Part shown: positions 7,248 through 17,048 of the stretch, piece after piece
How positions within the stretch are numbered: the first letter of the stretch is position 1
Layout: the number at the start of each line of letters is the position of its first letter
Assembly: GCA_964611125.1 (NCBI GenBank)
Contig: CAZSZO010000004.1
Span: 1 to 64,000, forward strand
Reading direction: 5' to 3'
Length of the DNA: 64,000 nt
Source of the DNA: JAEUIX01 sp964611125
Lineage (GTDB): Bacteria; Planctomycetota; Phycisphaerae; Phycisphaerales; UBA1924
Notes under the pieces: model-generated
The model's database searches: none
The model's input: only the letters and a program-made list of their open reading frames with translations
Told to the model about the DNA's origin: nothing
Program-made: the position numbers and the translations under genes

Positions 7248-8744
7248 TCAGCGGCGTGCTCGCTGGTCAGCGTCCTGCGCTTTTGTGCATGCCGCCCGCA
7301 CCAGTCCCTTGAGCATCCCGCGGAACACGATCCCGTGGAGCGGGAGCACCGACCACCAGTAGGCGATCCCGAGCAACCCGCGCGGGCGGAACCTCGCCGT
7401 CATCACCAGTCGCGTGCCGGCTCCGGCCCCGGGGGCGGTCGCCGGATCGACGTCGAAGCTGAGCGTGGCCACGCCCGGCAGCTTCATCTCGGCGGTCAGC
7501 TCGAGCCGGCGGGGAGAGTCGATCGCCGTGACGCGCCAGAAGTCCAGGGCATCGCCCAGTCGCAGTGCTTCCGCGCTGCGCCGGCCGCGCCGCAGCCCTG
7601 GACCGCCGGCGAGCCGATCCATGATGCCTCGCAGCCGCCAAAGCCAGTCGACCGCGTAATAGCCGTGCTGTCCGCCCAGGGCCGACACGGCCGTCCAAAC
7701 ATCCGCGGCGCCTGCCGGCGCGACCACTTCACGCCGATCCACAAACACTGTTCCGCCGGCCCAGGGCGGGTCGCCCGGCATGACCCCCGCATCCGACCAG
7801 GAGGTCTCGACGTCGCCGGCCTGCACCTTGGCCAGCGCGGCGTGCATCGCCCCGTGGATGGTCAAGCACCGGTGCGGCATGAGCCGGATGGCTTCATCGT
7901 TCCGGCACACGACGCGATTGCGGAGGCCCTCGGCGAGCGGACGCGCAATGCGGGCGTTCAGGGGCGTGACGAGATGGATCCACAACGAGCTCAGGCGCGG
8001 CGTCAGGACCGGCACCGGGATCACCAGCCGGCGCCGCAATCCCAAGGCCGCGGCCATTTCGCGCATCAGCTTGTCGTAGGACCAGATGTCCGGCCCGCCG
8101 ATATCGAGCGTTTTCCCGGTCGTCGCGGGCGTCTCCAGCGCCGCGATCAGGTAGAACAGCACATCGCGCACGGCGATCGGCTGCGACTGCGTGCTCACCC
8201 AGCGGGGCGTGATCATGATCGGGAGCCGCTCGACGAGGTAGCGGAGGATCTCAAACGACGCCGAGCCCGACCCAATGATCATGGCGGCCCGGAACACCGT
8301 CACCGGCGTCCCGGCGCGCCCCAGCGCGATCTCGACCTCCCTTCGCGACGAAAGGTGCTCGCTCAGCCCCTCGCCCGTCTCCCCGAGACCGCCCAGATAA
8401 ATGATCCTTGACACGCCCGCGTTCCGGGCGGCCCGCCCGAACGTCTCGGCGAGGGCCAAATCACGCTGGCGATACCCCGGTCCCGCGGCGTCCATCGAAT
8501 GGACCAGGTAGTACGCGGCGAAGCAGCCCCGCATGGCGGCGTCGAGCGCTGCCTGATCGGCCGCGTCGCCCTCCACGATTTCAACCCGGTCGTGCCCGGC
8601 CCATGGGCGCGATCGCAACTTTGCGGCACTGCGGGCCAGACACCGGACGCGATAGCCGCGCTCGATGAGCCTTGGCGCCAGACGGCCGCCCGTGTAGCCC
8701 GTCGCGCCTGTCACGAACACGGTGGACAGTGGGGGCGCTTCCAT
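7248..8744 (-). CDS. NAD(P)-binding SDR/NmrA-like protein with C-terminal DUF2867 domain
   Basis: The N-terminal half is an atypical short-chain dehydrogenase/epimerase: VFVTGATGYTGGRL is the dinucleotide-binding GxxGxxG loop and YYLVHSMD follows at the usual place. The C-terminal part (about residues 320-490) resembles DUF2867, a SRPBCC-like domain often fused to this fold. Length is 498 residues with the ATG at 8744; a TTG at 8750 is an alternative. The substrate is unknown. It is convergent with yjdM. The -10-like TATCAT is 8 bases upstream of the ATG with no Shine-Dalgarno between them. Confidence 0.8.
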   Translation of the reverse strand: MEAPPLSTVFVTGATGYTGGRLAPRLIERGYRVRCLARSAAKLRSRPWAGHDRVEIVEGDAADQAALDAAMRGCFAAYYLVHSMDAAGPGYRQRDLALAETFGRAARNAGVSRIIYLGGLGETGEGLSEHLSSRREVEIALGRAGTPVTVFRAAMIIGSGSASFEILRYLVERLPIMITPRWVSTQSQPIAVRDVLFYLIAALETPATTGKTLDIGGPDIWSYDKLMREMAAALGLRRRLVIPVPVLTPRLSSLWIHLVTPLNARIARPLAEGLRNRVVCRNDEAIRLMPHRCLTIHGAMHAALAKVQAGDVETSWSDAGVMPGDPPWAGGTVFVDRREVVAPAGAADVWTAVSALGGQHGYYAVDWLWRLRGIMDRLAGGPGLRRGRRSAEALRLGDALDFWRVTAIDSPRRLELTAEMKLPGVATLSFDVDPATAPGAGAGTRLVMTARFRPRGLLGIAYWWSVLPLHGIVFRGMLKGLVRAACTKAQDADQRARR

Positions 8745-8752
8745 GCGCAAAC

Positions 8753-8758
8753 ATGATA
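8753..8758 (-). promoter_or_regulatory. Putative -10 (TATCAT), leaderless start at 8744
   Basis: On the minus strand TATCAT is followed by 8 bases and then the ATG at 8744, so transcription would begin at or next to the start codon. Confidence 0.4.
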
Positions 8759-8843
8759 GCGATCGGGCCCTGCCGTAAGGACCACTCGCAGCCGAGCACT
8801 CCTGCTTGGTTCAAGCCCGCATTCGATCCGTGTGACGCCTGAT

Positions 8844-9914
<1,071 letters not shown>

Positions 9915-9921
9915 TGGGTGG

Positions 9922-9927
9922 AGTCTA
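9922..9927 (-). promoter_or_regulatory. Putative -10 (TAGACT), leaderless ruvB start
   Basis: TAGACT on the minus strand is separated from the ruvB ATG by 7 bases (CCACCCA), with no Shine-Dalgarno. Confidence 0.45.
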
Positions 9928-9980
9928 TCACCGCCGGGCGCGGGCCCGCGCCGACAGGATGGGGCGATTCCGCGGGCGCG

Positions 9981-10012
9981 AAAAAGGCCCGCCGAGACGG
10001 CTCGGCGGGCCT
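9981..10012 (-). terminator. Rho-independent terminator of the substrate-binding protein gene
   Basis: A perfect 12-bp stem (9985-9996 with 10001-10012, 4-base loop) is followed on the minus strand by five T residues. It lies 28 bases after the stop of the gene at 10040. Confidence 0.85.
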
Positions 10013-10039
10013 GATCAGGACTTTGCAATCGGGGGAGGT

Positions 10040-11026
10040 TTACTTGCCCAGCCACTTCTTCCAGTTCTTGCCGTATTCCTCGAAGTTGGCCTTGGTGACC
10101 GGCACCAGATCGGCCTTCACCACCGCCTCCTTGGGCGACTGGTTCTTGAGGAGCTTGTCCATGAGCATGGTGACCGACTCGGTCCCCCATTCGTAGACCT
10201 TCTGGCCCAGGAGCACCTCGACCTGGCCGTTCTTGACGTAGTTCAGCTGGGCGGGCAGTGCATCGACGGCGACAACCTTGGCCTTCCCGGCGACCTTGTC
10301 GAGGGCGTTCTCAGTGAACAGCGGCCAGCCGCCGACCATGGCCCAGCCGGTGATCTGGGGGTTGGCGGCCTGGGCCTGCTCGAGCGCGGCGACGGCGTCC
10401 TGGGGCGTCTCCTTGTGGTAGATGGTCTTGAAGACGCTGATGTCCTTGAACTCCTTGGCGATGGTCTCCTCAACGCCGCGCTTGCGGGCCTGGAGGTTCG
10501 GGGCGGTCTGGTTGCCGGCGAGGATGGCGACCACGCCCTTGTTGCCCATGGCCTTGGCGAGCTCGCGGGCGACCTGCTGGCCGCAGGCGAAGTCGTCGGT
10601 GCCGTAATAGGCGAACCGCTTGGAATCAGGCACGTCGGAGTCGAAGGTCACGACGGGGATGCCCTTGTCCACGGCGGAATCGATGGCGCCCTTGAGCACC
10701 TTGGCGTCGCTGGCCGAGACGGCGATGCCGTCGGCGCCGGAGGCGACAAGCTGCTCGATCGCCTGAGCCTGGGCCTGGGCGTCCTCGGAAACGGGGGTGC
10801 GCCACTGGATGTCGATTTTGATGCCCAGCTTGCCGCCGAGGTCCTTGGCCGCGTCGAGGGCGCCGGTGTGGGCCGCGATGAAGACGGGGTTGGATTGGCT
10901 CTTGGCGATGAGGCCGATGGTGTACGACTTCTTGGCCGGCTTGGGCTGCTGCTGGCTGGCGGCGGCGAAGAGGGTCGCGGCGGCAAGGCCGACAGCCGCG
11001 GCGGCGATCACGAGGTGCTTCAGCAT
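10040..11026 (-). CDS. Sugar ABC transporter substrate-binding protein (RbsB-like), orphan
   Basis: A 328-residue periplasmic binding protein of the ribose/autoinducer-2 type (Peripla_BP_4). Residues 1-24 form a signal peptide. The mature part contains YTIGLIAKSQSNPVF, a typical first strand, then GADGIAVSASDAKVL, GIPVVTFDSDV and GVVAILAGNQTAPNLQAR. The start at 11026 has GGAG 6 bases upstream. No permease or ATPase gene is adjacent: the neighbours are ruvB and an MFS gene, and it has its own promoter and terminator. The ligand cannot be told from sequence. Confidence 0.88.
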   Translation of the reverse strand: MLKHLVIAAAAVGLAAATLFAAASQQQPKPAKKSYTIGLIAKSQSNPVFIAAHTGALDAAKDLGGKLGIKIDIQWRTPVSEDAQAQAQAIEQLVASGADGIAVSASDAKVLKGAIDSAVDKGIPVVTFDSDVPDSKRFAYYGTDDFACGQQVARELAKAMGNKGVVAILAGNQTAPNLQARKRGVEETIAKEFKDISVFKTIYHKETPQDAVAALEQAQAANPQITGWAMVGGWPLFTENALDKVAGKAKVVAVDALPAQLNYVKNGQVEVLLGQKVYEWGTESVTMLMDKLLKNQSPKEAVVKADLVPVTKANFEEYGKNWKKWLGK

Positions 11027-11145
11027 GAGGGACTCCAGGAGGGACGCGGACGCGGACGCGGGGCGTTGAGGGGAGCGGGATGGACCGTCCATCACGCCGT
11101 GGACCGGGCTGGGGCGGCGGCGGGAGAGCCCCACCAGCGTGTCTT

Positions 11146-11186
11146 CGCCCAGAACCAGCGGGCGGAGTCATCCGCCCGGCTGGGCG
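11146..11186 (-). promoter_or_regulatory. Two-tier hairpin at the 5' end of the binding-protein transcript
   Basis: An inner 8-bp stem (11159-11166 with 11171-11178, loop GTCA) is extended by an outer 7-bp stem (11146-11152 with 11180-11186) across an asymmetric bulge. It lies at the predicted transcription start of the gene at 10040, about 120 bases before its ATG. A 5' stabilising or regulatory structure is possible. Confidence 0.4.
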
Positions 11187-11188
11187 CG

Positions 11189-11194
11189 ATGATA
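11189..11194 (-). promoter_or_regulatory. Putative -10 (TATCAT) of the binding-protein gene
   Basis: TATCAT on the minus strand sits in a small AT-richer patch (TTATCATCG) in otherwise GC-rich sequence, giving a leader of about 155 bases. Confidence 0.35.
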
Positions 11195-11260
11195 ACCGAT
11201 TCAGGCCGGTGGGCAGGGCGCTCAGGAAGGCCGCCCGGGCCAACGGGGGGCGGTTGCTGA

Positions 11261-11328
11261 GGGGGGTGGGGTGGGGGTGGGGGTGGGGGTGGGCCCGAGG
11301 GTGGAGGGCGGTGGGGGGGTCTTGGGGG
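11261..11328 (+). repeat. G-tract repeat between the MFS and binding-protein genes
   Basis: The 303-base gap 11027-11329 holds no gene. It contains the leader and promoter of the binding-protein gene, a GACGCG tandem near 11043-11061, and this run of about ten G tracts of 3-7 bases separated by single T or short spacers, which could fold as a G-quadruplex on the plus strand. Confidence 0.7.
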
Positions 11329-11329
11329 C

Positions 11330-12619
11330 TCACGCCCGCCGGGCCCGCCCGAAGTCGTCCTTGAGCCGCCACATCTGCACCGCCGCCCAGGCGAAGCCCG
11401 CCGCGGCGATCAGGAGCGAGACCGTGAACGAGCCGGTGAGCTCAAAGAGGGCGACCCCGACGAACTGAAACGCGGCCCCGCGCAGGCCGACCATGGTGGC
11501 GTGAATGGAGACGTACTGGGCGGCCTTGGCGGGGGTCGGCGCCAGGGAGACGGGCCCGAGCATCCAGCCGAAGTTGACCCCGGCGAAACAGATGCCCCAG
11601 AGCATGCAGGAGGCGGTGAGATCATCGGCCCCGCGCACGAAGATCAGGCTGAGCGGAAAGAACGCGTACAGGCCGAAAGCGAGTGCGCTCGTGCGTGCGG
11701 GTCCGAAGCGGTCGTTGATCCGGCCGAAGGGGATCGTGATGAGCACCATGGCGATATAGAGCGGCGCCTGGGTCGATTGCAAATAGCCCAAGTAGTTGAG
11801 GTGCAGCGAGTCGCCGATCTGCGGGAGCAGGGCGGCGCAGATCATCCAGCCCACGCCGTAGGTCATGAACGCGGCCTCGTAGCGCAGAAAGACCCGATCC
11901 TCGCGCAGGATCTGGTTCATGTGGAGCACGGGCTCGATCATCGCGGCGAAGAGGCCCTCGCCCTCGCCGACCCGCTCGGGCCGGACGCGGGCGGGGAGGT
12001 GGCTGGCGGTGGCGCGGTCGATGACCACCAGCAGGAGCACGCCCATCAACTGCAGGACCGCCACGCCGGGGAGGACGAGTCTGAACGCGTCGGGCCGGCT
12101 GCTGAGGAGCACCCCCAGGCCCACCGCCGCGCAGGCGCCGAAGAGCAGCTGGGCCCCGTTGAGGTAGCTGTACGCGGCGCCGCGCCGATCGTCGGCGTAG
12201 AGCCGCCGGAGCAGATCACCCGAAATCGGGCTCCACGCCGCGCCGCCTGCGGAGGCGATGATGTGGAGTGCGGCGAGGTGCCAATAGGAGAGCGAGAAGC
12301 CCGCCAGCCCCCAGGGAAGGAAGGCGACGGCCCAGTAGATCAGGAAGTACGTGCTGCGCGAGAATCGGTGGGAGAGATGCTGCCAGAAGATCGACAGGAT
12401 GTAGAGCACGTTGGGCGCCGCGGTGATCAGCATCACCTGCCAGACGTTGCCGTCAAAGTGCTTGCGGGCCAGGTAGGGCATGACGAACATGACCGCGCTG
12501 GCGGTGGACTGGATGAGCACGACGGCCAAGATGTGCGCAGGCAGAACCCACGCGAAGCGGGTCGCGTGGGTCGCAAGGGAAGCCTCGGCTTGATCGGCCT
12601 GCGCGGGGGTGGCGGTCAT
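11330..12619 (-). CDS. Major facilitator superfamily transporter
   Basis: The 429-residue product has about twelve hydrophobic segments and the MFS layout: six segments, a charged central loop (about 205-225, RVRPERVGEGEG), and six more. The loop after TM8, FGRINDRFGPART, matches the repeated A-like motif. The substrate cannot be predicted. The start at 12619 was chosen over 12652 because no signal supports the longer form. TATGCTGGGCCC lies about 40 bases upstream, so this gene is expected to have a leader. Confidence 0.8.
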   Translation of the reverse strand: MTATPAQADQAEASLATHATRFAWVLPAHILAVVLIQSTASAVMFVMPYLARKHFDGNVWQVMLITAAPNVLYILSIFWQHLSHRFSRSTYFLIYWAVAFLPWGLAGFSLSYWHLAALHIIASAGGAAWSPISGDLLRRLYADDRRGAAYSYLNGAQLLFGACAAVGLGVLLSSRPDAFRLVLPGVAVLQLMGVLLLVVIDRATASHLPARVRPERVGEGEGLFAAMIEPVLHMNQILREDRVFLRYEAAFMTYGVGWMICAALLPQIGDSLHLNYLGYLQSTQAPLYIAMVLITIPFGRINDRFGPARTSALAFGLYAFFPLSLIFVRGADDLTASCMLWGICFAGVNFGWMLGPVSLAPTPAKAAQYVSIHATMVGLRGAAFQFVGVALFELTGSFTVSLLIAAAGFAWAAVQMWRLKDDFGRARRA

Positions 12620-12689
12620 GAGGGGCGGCGAGCGGCGATGGAGGGTCGCCACGGGCCGGGCCCAGCATACGCGCGCCCCCAGCGGTGTG

Positions 12690-13472
12690 TTACTGACCCT
12701 TGGTCGGCTTGTCGGCCGCGGGCTTCTCAGCGGGCTGGGCCCCGGGCTTGGGCGCAGGCTGGCTGAGGGCCTTCACGGCCTTGATGACTTCGTCGGGCTC
12801 GGCCCGCTTGGTGTAATCCCAGTCGGCGAACGACCAGCGGACGATTCCGTCCTTGTCGATCACGAAGGTGGCCGGGGCGGGCAGCTCCCACTGGTGATTG
12901 GCGTTGTTCTTGGTGAGGTCAACGCCGTAGCCGCGGTACTTCTGCTGGGTGGCCTCGTCCATCTGGAAAATGACCTTGAGCAGCTTGGAGGCTTCCATGT
13001 CGCGGTCGCAGAGAACGCGGTAGCGGCCCTTGGACTTCTCCTTGGTCTTGACCAGCAGTTCGGGCGTCTCCGGGGTGATGGCGATGAAGGTCGCGCCCGC
13101 AGCCTTGAGCTCATCGAGCTTGGGGTTCCAGGCGGAGAGGGCCTTGGTGCAGAAGGGGCACCAGCCGCCGCGGTAGAAGGTGACGACGACGGGTCCGTCC
13201 TTGAAGAGCGAGGAGAACTTGACCTCCTTGGACTGCTCGTCGATCAGCGTCGCTTCGCCCACTTTGGTCCCTAGCGGAACGCCGGGCTTCTCCGGCCGCT
13301 TGGCGTCGGCGGGCTTCCGGTCCGGCTGGCTCTTGGCCTCCGGCTGAGCGTCGGGCGCCGGCAGGAACGTCCCGGCGGCCAGACCGGCGCCCCCGAGGCC
13401 GAACAGACCCGCAGCGAGCACCGCGATGATGGGGAATCGGACGGAGTTCGCGGCATCAGCGGTGCGCATCAT
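12690..13472 (-). CDS. AhpC/TSA-type peroxiredoxin-like protein, exported
   Basis: A thioredoxin-fold redoxin domain occupies about residues 75-245. The active-site motif YRGGWCPFC places cysteines at 105 and 108 (CxxC), as in the peroxiredoxin-like alkyl hydroperoxide reductase/TSA family; ITPETPE and LPAPATFVIDKDGIVRW are also typical. Residues 11-37 form a hydrophobic segment (signal peptide or anchor), followed by a Pro/Lys/Asp-rich linker, and the C-terminus repeats the same Pro/Ala/Lys composition. It probably acts on peroxides or disulfides outside the cytoplasm. Two ATGs in a row (13472, 13469) are possible starts. Confidence 0.85.
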   Translation of the reverse strand: MMRTADAANSVRFPIIAVLAAGLFGLGGAGLAAGTFLPAPDAQPEAKSQPDRKPADAKRPEKPGVPLGTKVGEATLIDEQSKEVKFSSLFKDGPVVVTFYRGGWCPFCTKALSAWNPKLDELKAAGATFIAITPETPELLVKTKEKSKGRYRVLCDRDMEASKLLKVIFQMDEATQQKYRGYGVDLTKNNANHQWELPAPATFVIDKDGIVRWSFADWDYTKRAEPDEVIKAVKALSQPAPKPGAQPAEKPAADKPTKGQ

Positions 13473-13586
13473 CGGCTCCAAAGGGTGTGCTGAAAACGTC
13501 GGAAAGAGGGAGTTCTCGGCGTACCAGGGATAGCCTCTGGATGCCAGCCGCACGCCGCGGGTTTCCAGCCTGCGAGGAGAATACTC

Positions 13587-13916
13587 ATGGCCAAGGGACA
13601 GTACCTTTCTCACCATCAGCAGGGCATCGTCAAGCGGTACTACAACCACCTTGATTCGATCACGCTGACCAAGCTGAGCGAGCTGGTCTCGGATCTTGCG
13701 GTGGCGACGGAGGCGAAGGCCGCGGAGAAGCTCTGGAAGCGGGCGGGCGAGGCGCTCGCGAAGTCGGGGGTTGCGCCCGAAGCCGTGGCCGCGCTGATGA
13801 CGAGCCGCAGCGTCGAGCAGTTCGCCAAGCTGGTGGGGGAATTGGCTGCGGGTGGGGGGGGTGGAGGGAGCGCTCCGGGCGCCCCGAGGAAGCCGCGCGA
13901 CTCCCGCGACCTGTAA
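13587..13916 (+). CDS. Small hypothetical protein with Gly-rich C-terminus
   Basis: A 109-residue protein that I do not recognise by family. Residues 1-88 look well folded and mainly helical (GIVKRYYNHLDSITLTKLSE; a helical region at 40-80), followed by a seven-glycine run and a basic Pro/Arg tail. The start is well supported: AGGAG lies 7 bases before the ATG, and TAGCCT (13531-13536) could be its -10, overlapping the divergent promoter of the redoxin gene. The glycine run is encoded by a long G tract. Confidence 0.7.
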   Translation: MAKGQYLSHHQQGIVKRYYNHLDSITLTKLSELVSDLAVATEAKAAEKLWKRAGEALAKSGVAPEAVAALMTSRSVEQFAKLVGELAAGGGGGGSAPGAPRKPRDSRDL

Positions 13917-13970
13917 CCCGCCGGCGCGGCGGTTGGCGCCCGACGGCGGCTCCTCGCTACGCTGACGTCC

Positions 13971-14960
13971 ATGACCACGTACTCCTGGCGGCTCCTGCGG
14001 GCCGGCGCGTTCCGGCTCGATGGCGGCTCGATGTTCGGCCTCATCCCGCGGGCCGTCTGGTCGCGATTCTGCGACCCTGATGACCGCGGCCGGATTGGCG
14101 TGCAGCACAACTGCCTGCTGCTGGAGCGCCAGGGCGAACCCGGCCCTGCCTGGACCGACCGCCCGGCCCCAAAAATGGTGCTGATCGAGACCGGCACGGG
14201 GGACAAGCTCGACAACAAGAGCCGGGACATCTTCGCGCTTGAGTCGCGCTCGATCCTGGACGCGTTGCATGAGGTCGACTGCCGGCCTGAGGACATCGGG
14301 GCCGTAGTCCCATCGCACCTGCACTTCGACCACGCGGGAGGCCTGACCCGCCTGGCCCGCCCGGGCGAGAAGCCGGACTGGACCGGGCCCGCATCGTGCT
14401 TCGCCGGCTCTCGGGGGGAGCACGGGGTGAAGCTGACATTCCCCGGGGCCGCGATCTTCGCCCAGCGCCGCGAGTGGGAGGACGCCCTGGCCAATCGCTC
14501 GGTGATGACGCGGACATATTTCGCCGATCACTTGCTCCCGTGCCGCGATCACATGCGGCTGGTTGAGTCGCTCAGGCCCTTCCCGCCAGGGGCCGTGGTG
14601 GAGCGCGACGCCGCGCCGCCCATCGCCCTTGAGTTCCGCGAGACCGAGGTGCTGCCGGGCGTGTTTGTCTTTAGCGTGCCCGGGCACACGTGGGGGCAGC
14701 AGGCGGTGCGGTTCGTGGATCCGCAGGGGCGGACGATCGTGTTCACGCCCGACGTGCTGCCGACGGCCTGGCACGTCGGGCAGGCGTATTCGCTGGCGTA
14801 CGACGTTGAGCCGTACACGAGCATGGTCAGCCGCGGCTGGTTCCTGGGCGAGGCTGCGGAGCGCGGGTGGACGCTCTGCCTGGATCACGAGGCCGGGGCG
14901 CCGATGCGCGGCGTCCGGCGCAACGACAAAGGGTGGTTCGACCTCGTGGACGCGTCATGA
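13971..14960 (+). CDS. MBL-fold metallo-hydrolase
   Basis: A 329-residue metallo-beta-lactamase-fold hydrolase. The zinc-binding motif HxHxDH is complete (SHLHFDHAGG, His116, His118, Asp120, His121). Further ligands fit FSVPGHTWGQQAV (His), VFTPDVLP (Asp) and LDHE near the C-terminus. The domain layout resembles quorum-quenching lactonase-like or general MBL hydrolases; the substrate is unknown. TACGCT is 7 bases before the ATG and no Shine-Dalgarno is present. Confidence 0.85.
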   Translation: MTTYSWRLLRAGAFRLDGGSMFGLIPRAVWSRFCDPDDRGRIGVQHNCLLLERQGEPGPAWTDRPAPKMVLIETGTGDKLDNKSRDIFALESRSILDALHEVDCRPEDIGAVVPSHLHFDHAGGLTRLARPGEKPDWTGPASCFAGSRGEHGVKLTFPGAAIFAQRREWEDALANRSVMTRTYFADHLLPCRDHMRLVESLRPFPPGAVVERDAAPPIALEFRETEVLPGVFVFSVPGHTWGQQAVRFVDPQGRTIVFTPDVLPTAWHVGQAYSLAYDVEPYTSMVSRGWFLGEAAERGWTLCLDHEAGAPMRGVRRNDKGWFDLVDAS

Positions 14961-15060
14961 CGGGCTGAATGGAGGCCTACGGGCCCGGCCCGGCCTGCAC
15001 TACAATGCGGGCTCCCGCTCGTTCTGGCTTCATTCGGGTTGACCCGCGAGACGAACCCCA

Positions 15061-15813
15061 GTGTCCACCACCGAGTCCGCCAATCCGACGATCCCCGCGC
15101 CACAGGCCATCGAGCCCGCGCGGACCGGACCGGCCGGCGGCCCGGTCGTCGATGCTGCTGTGGCGATCACCGGCCCGGCCCGCTCCGGCGGGGCCATCGT
15201 CCCGGCCCGGCGCCGATCGCTCTACGACCGCATGGAGGCGTTCGTGAGCCGGCTCACCAGCCGCTCGACCTTCGCGCACCGGCTGGCGTCGCTCATCTGG
15301 CTGCCCTACGCATTCCGCAGCGGCATCCGGATCAAGCGGGAGGACGAGAAGACCTTCTCCGCGGTGCTCCCCTTCAAGAAGTTCAACCGCAACTGGTACA
15401 ACGCCATGGCCGGGGCGTCGCTGCTGGCCAACAGCGAGATCGCCGGCGGCATGTACATCTACGGCCGCTGCGGCGGCGACTTCACCGTGGTGTGCAAGGA
15501 GCTCACGTACAAGTTCCTGCGTCCGTGCTTCGGCCCGGCGATCTATCGCGTCAGCCCGCTCCAGGATCTCGACCAGTTGCTGCTCTCGGGCGGCGAGTTC
15601 AACTTTGATATCGAGCTCGACATCGTGCAGTCGGTGCCGACGCGCGGCCTTGGGCGTGAGGTCCGCGTCGGCAAGTGCCGCGCGACCTTTCACGTGACGC
15701 CCAAGTCGCTCCACGAAGCCCGCAAGCACCGCCGCTCGCGGATGGCCGCGGGCTCGGCCGCGCACGCCGGCGATAAGGCCGCCGAGCAGAGCGATGCGAA
15801 GGACCGCACCTGA
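15061..15813 (+). CDS. DUF4442-like hotdog-fold protein
   Basis: The 250-residue product begins with about 50 residues of Ala/Pro-rich low complexity. Residues about 60-225 resemble the DUF4442 branch of the hotdog thioesterase superfamily: KKFNRNWYNAMAGASLLANS would be the central helix entry with the long strands after it (GEFNFDIELDIVQS, VGKCRATFHVTP). An acyl-thioester substrate is possible, but no catalytic residue can be assigned with confidence. It starts with GTG, and its stop overlaps the start of the next gene (TGATG), so the two are probably translated together. Confidence 0.65.
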   Translation: MSTTESANPTIPAPQAIEPARTGPAGGPVVDAAVAITGPARSGGAIVPARRRSLYDRMEAFVSRLTSRSTFAHRLASLIWLPYAFRSGIRIKREDEKTFSAVLPFKKFNRNWYNAMAGASLLANSEIAGGMYIYGRCGGDFTVVCKELTYKFLRPCFGPAIYRVSPLQDLDQLLLSGGEFNFDIELDIVQSVPTRGLGREVRVGKCRATFHVTPKSLHEARKHRRSRMAAGSAAHAGDKAAEQSDAKDRT

Positions 15814-17048
15814 TGGCGGCGTGGTCGCGGACCCTGGGCTGGGGGTTCTTCCTGGCGTGCTCTTGGACATGGTGCATCGGCATGTTCCTGCCGGTGCTGC
15901 TGCTGCGCGACTTCGGGCCCTGGTCGTTCGCGGTCTTCGCCGCGCCCAATGTCATCGGCGCGGCGGCGATGGGCTGGGTGCTGCGGAGCGCCGGGAGCGC
16001 CGCCCGCCTGCAGCAGGCGCACCGCCCCGTCGTGGCCGCGTTCTCGATCGTCACGGTTCTGCAGCAGCTCATGGCGCTGCCGGTGCTGCTTCAGGGCCTT
16101 CCGGCGCGGGCCTTCGCTGATGTGCCTGGCGGCGACGGGCTCGTCGGGGCGTGGCTGATCGGCGCCGGGGCGGCGATCTGGCTGCTGTCGCGCCGGCTGC
16201 CGCTGGCGGGCAGCGCGGCCCTGTGGGCCCTCTCGGCGGGGGTGCTGCTGTGGGCGTTGTCGCAAGGGTTGAGCGGGCCGCCGGCGCCGCCGCCGGCGCT
16301 TGGGCCGTCTCAGCTGGCCCCGCTGGGGCTGGTCTGCCTGCTGGGCTTTATGTGCTGCCCGTACCTCGACGCGACGTTTCTCTTCGCCCGGGCACGCTGC
16401 CCCGGGCCTTCGGGCACGCTCGCCTTCGTGCTGGGCTTCGGCGTGTTCTTCCTGGCGATGATCCTCGGGACGCTGGTCTACGCGCCGTGGATGCTGCTGC
16501 CGCCCGGCGATGAGGCCCGTCATCTGGCCCAGGTGGGGCGCTGGGTGCTCATGCTGCACATCGCGCCGCAGTTGATGTTCACCATCGCCCTCCACACCCG
16601 CTGGCTGCTCGAGACCGAGGCCGTCGACCGCTGGAGCCTGATGGTGCGGGCGCTGCTGGCCCTGGGCGTGCTGGCCACTGTCGCCATCGTCGCCATCGCC
16701 ATGGCCGCCGACGGCCGCGGCGGGATCGATGCCCGGGAAATCGTCTACCGCCTGTTCATGGCGTTCTACGGCCTGGTCTTCCCGGCGTACGTCTTCATCT
16801 GCATGCTCCCGCACCGGGGCGATGCGCCCGACGCCTGGGCCCGCCCGCCGGATCGGGTGCGCGTGCTGGCGTGGCTGTTTGCTGTGGGGGTCGCAGGCCC
16901 GATGTACTGGATGGGCTTCATCGAGCGCCAGACGTGGTGGCTGGCTCCGGGCGTGGGGGCGGTGCTGCTGGCGCGCCTGGTCGCCTCGGCCTTCACCGGG
17001 CCGCCGGCCTCGGCCACGAGCGAAGCTCCGCCTGCACCGTCGCCCTGA
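15813..17048 (+). CDS. Polytopic membrane protein of unknown function
   Basis: The 411-residue product has around eleven to twelve hydrophobic segments and no soluble domain. It starts within the stop of the hotdog gene. I see no motif of a known transporter family; the segments contain Trp-rich stretches (SRTLGWGFFLACSWTWCIG) and CYS-PRO turns (FMCCPYLDATFLFARARC). Its last 56 bases overlap the 3' end of ygfZ on the other strand. Confidence 0.7.
   Translation: MAAWSRTLGWGFFLACSWTWCIGMFLPVLLLRDFGPWSFAVFAAPNVIGAAAMGWVLRSAGSAARLQQAHRPVVAAFSIVTVLQQLMALPVLLQGLPARAFADVPGGDGLVGAWLIGAGAAIWLLSRRLPLAGSAALWALSAGVLLWALSQGLSGPPAPPPALGPSQLAPLGLVCLLGFMCCPYLDATFLFARARCPGPSGTLAFVLGFGVFFLAMILGTLVYAPWMLLPPGDEARHLAQVGRWVLMLHIAPQLMFTIALHTRWLLETEAVDRWSLMVRALLALGVLATVAIVAIAMAADGRGGIDAREIVYRLFMAFYGLVFPAYVFICMLPHRGDAPDAWARPPDRVRVLAWLFAVGVAGPMYWMGFIERQTWWLAPGVGAVLLARLVASAFTGPPASATSEAPPAPSP

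Noticed and set aside
7194..8411. 405-codon plus-strand frame opposite the SDR/DUF2867 gene
   Set aside because: The minus-strand protein shows a clear dinucleotide-binding motif; this frame shows low-complexity Arg/Pro/His only.
13473..14888. Upstream extension of the minus-strand redoxin frame to 14888
   Set aside because: It runs antisense through the MBL hydrolase and the small protein gene; the signal peptide of the redoxin begins at 13472.
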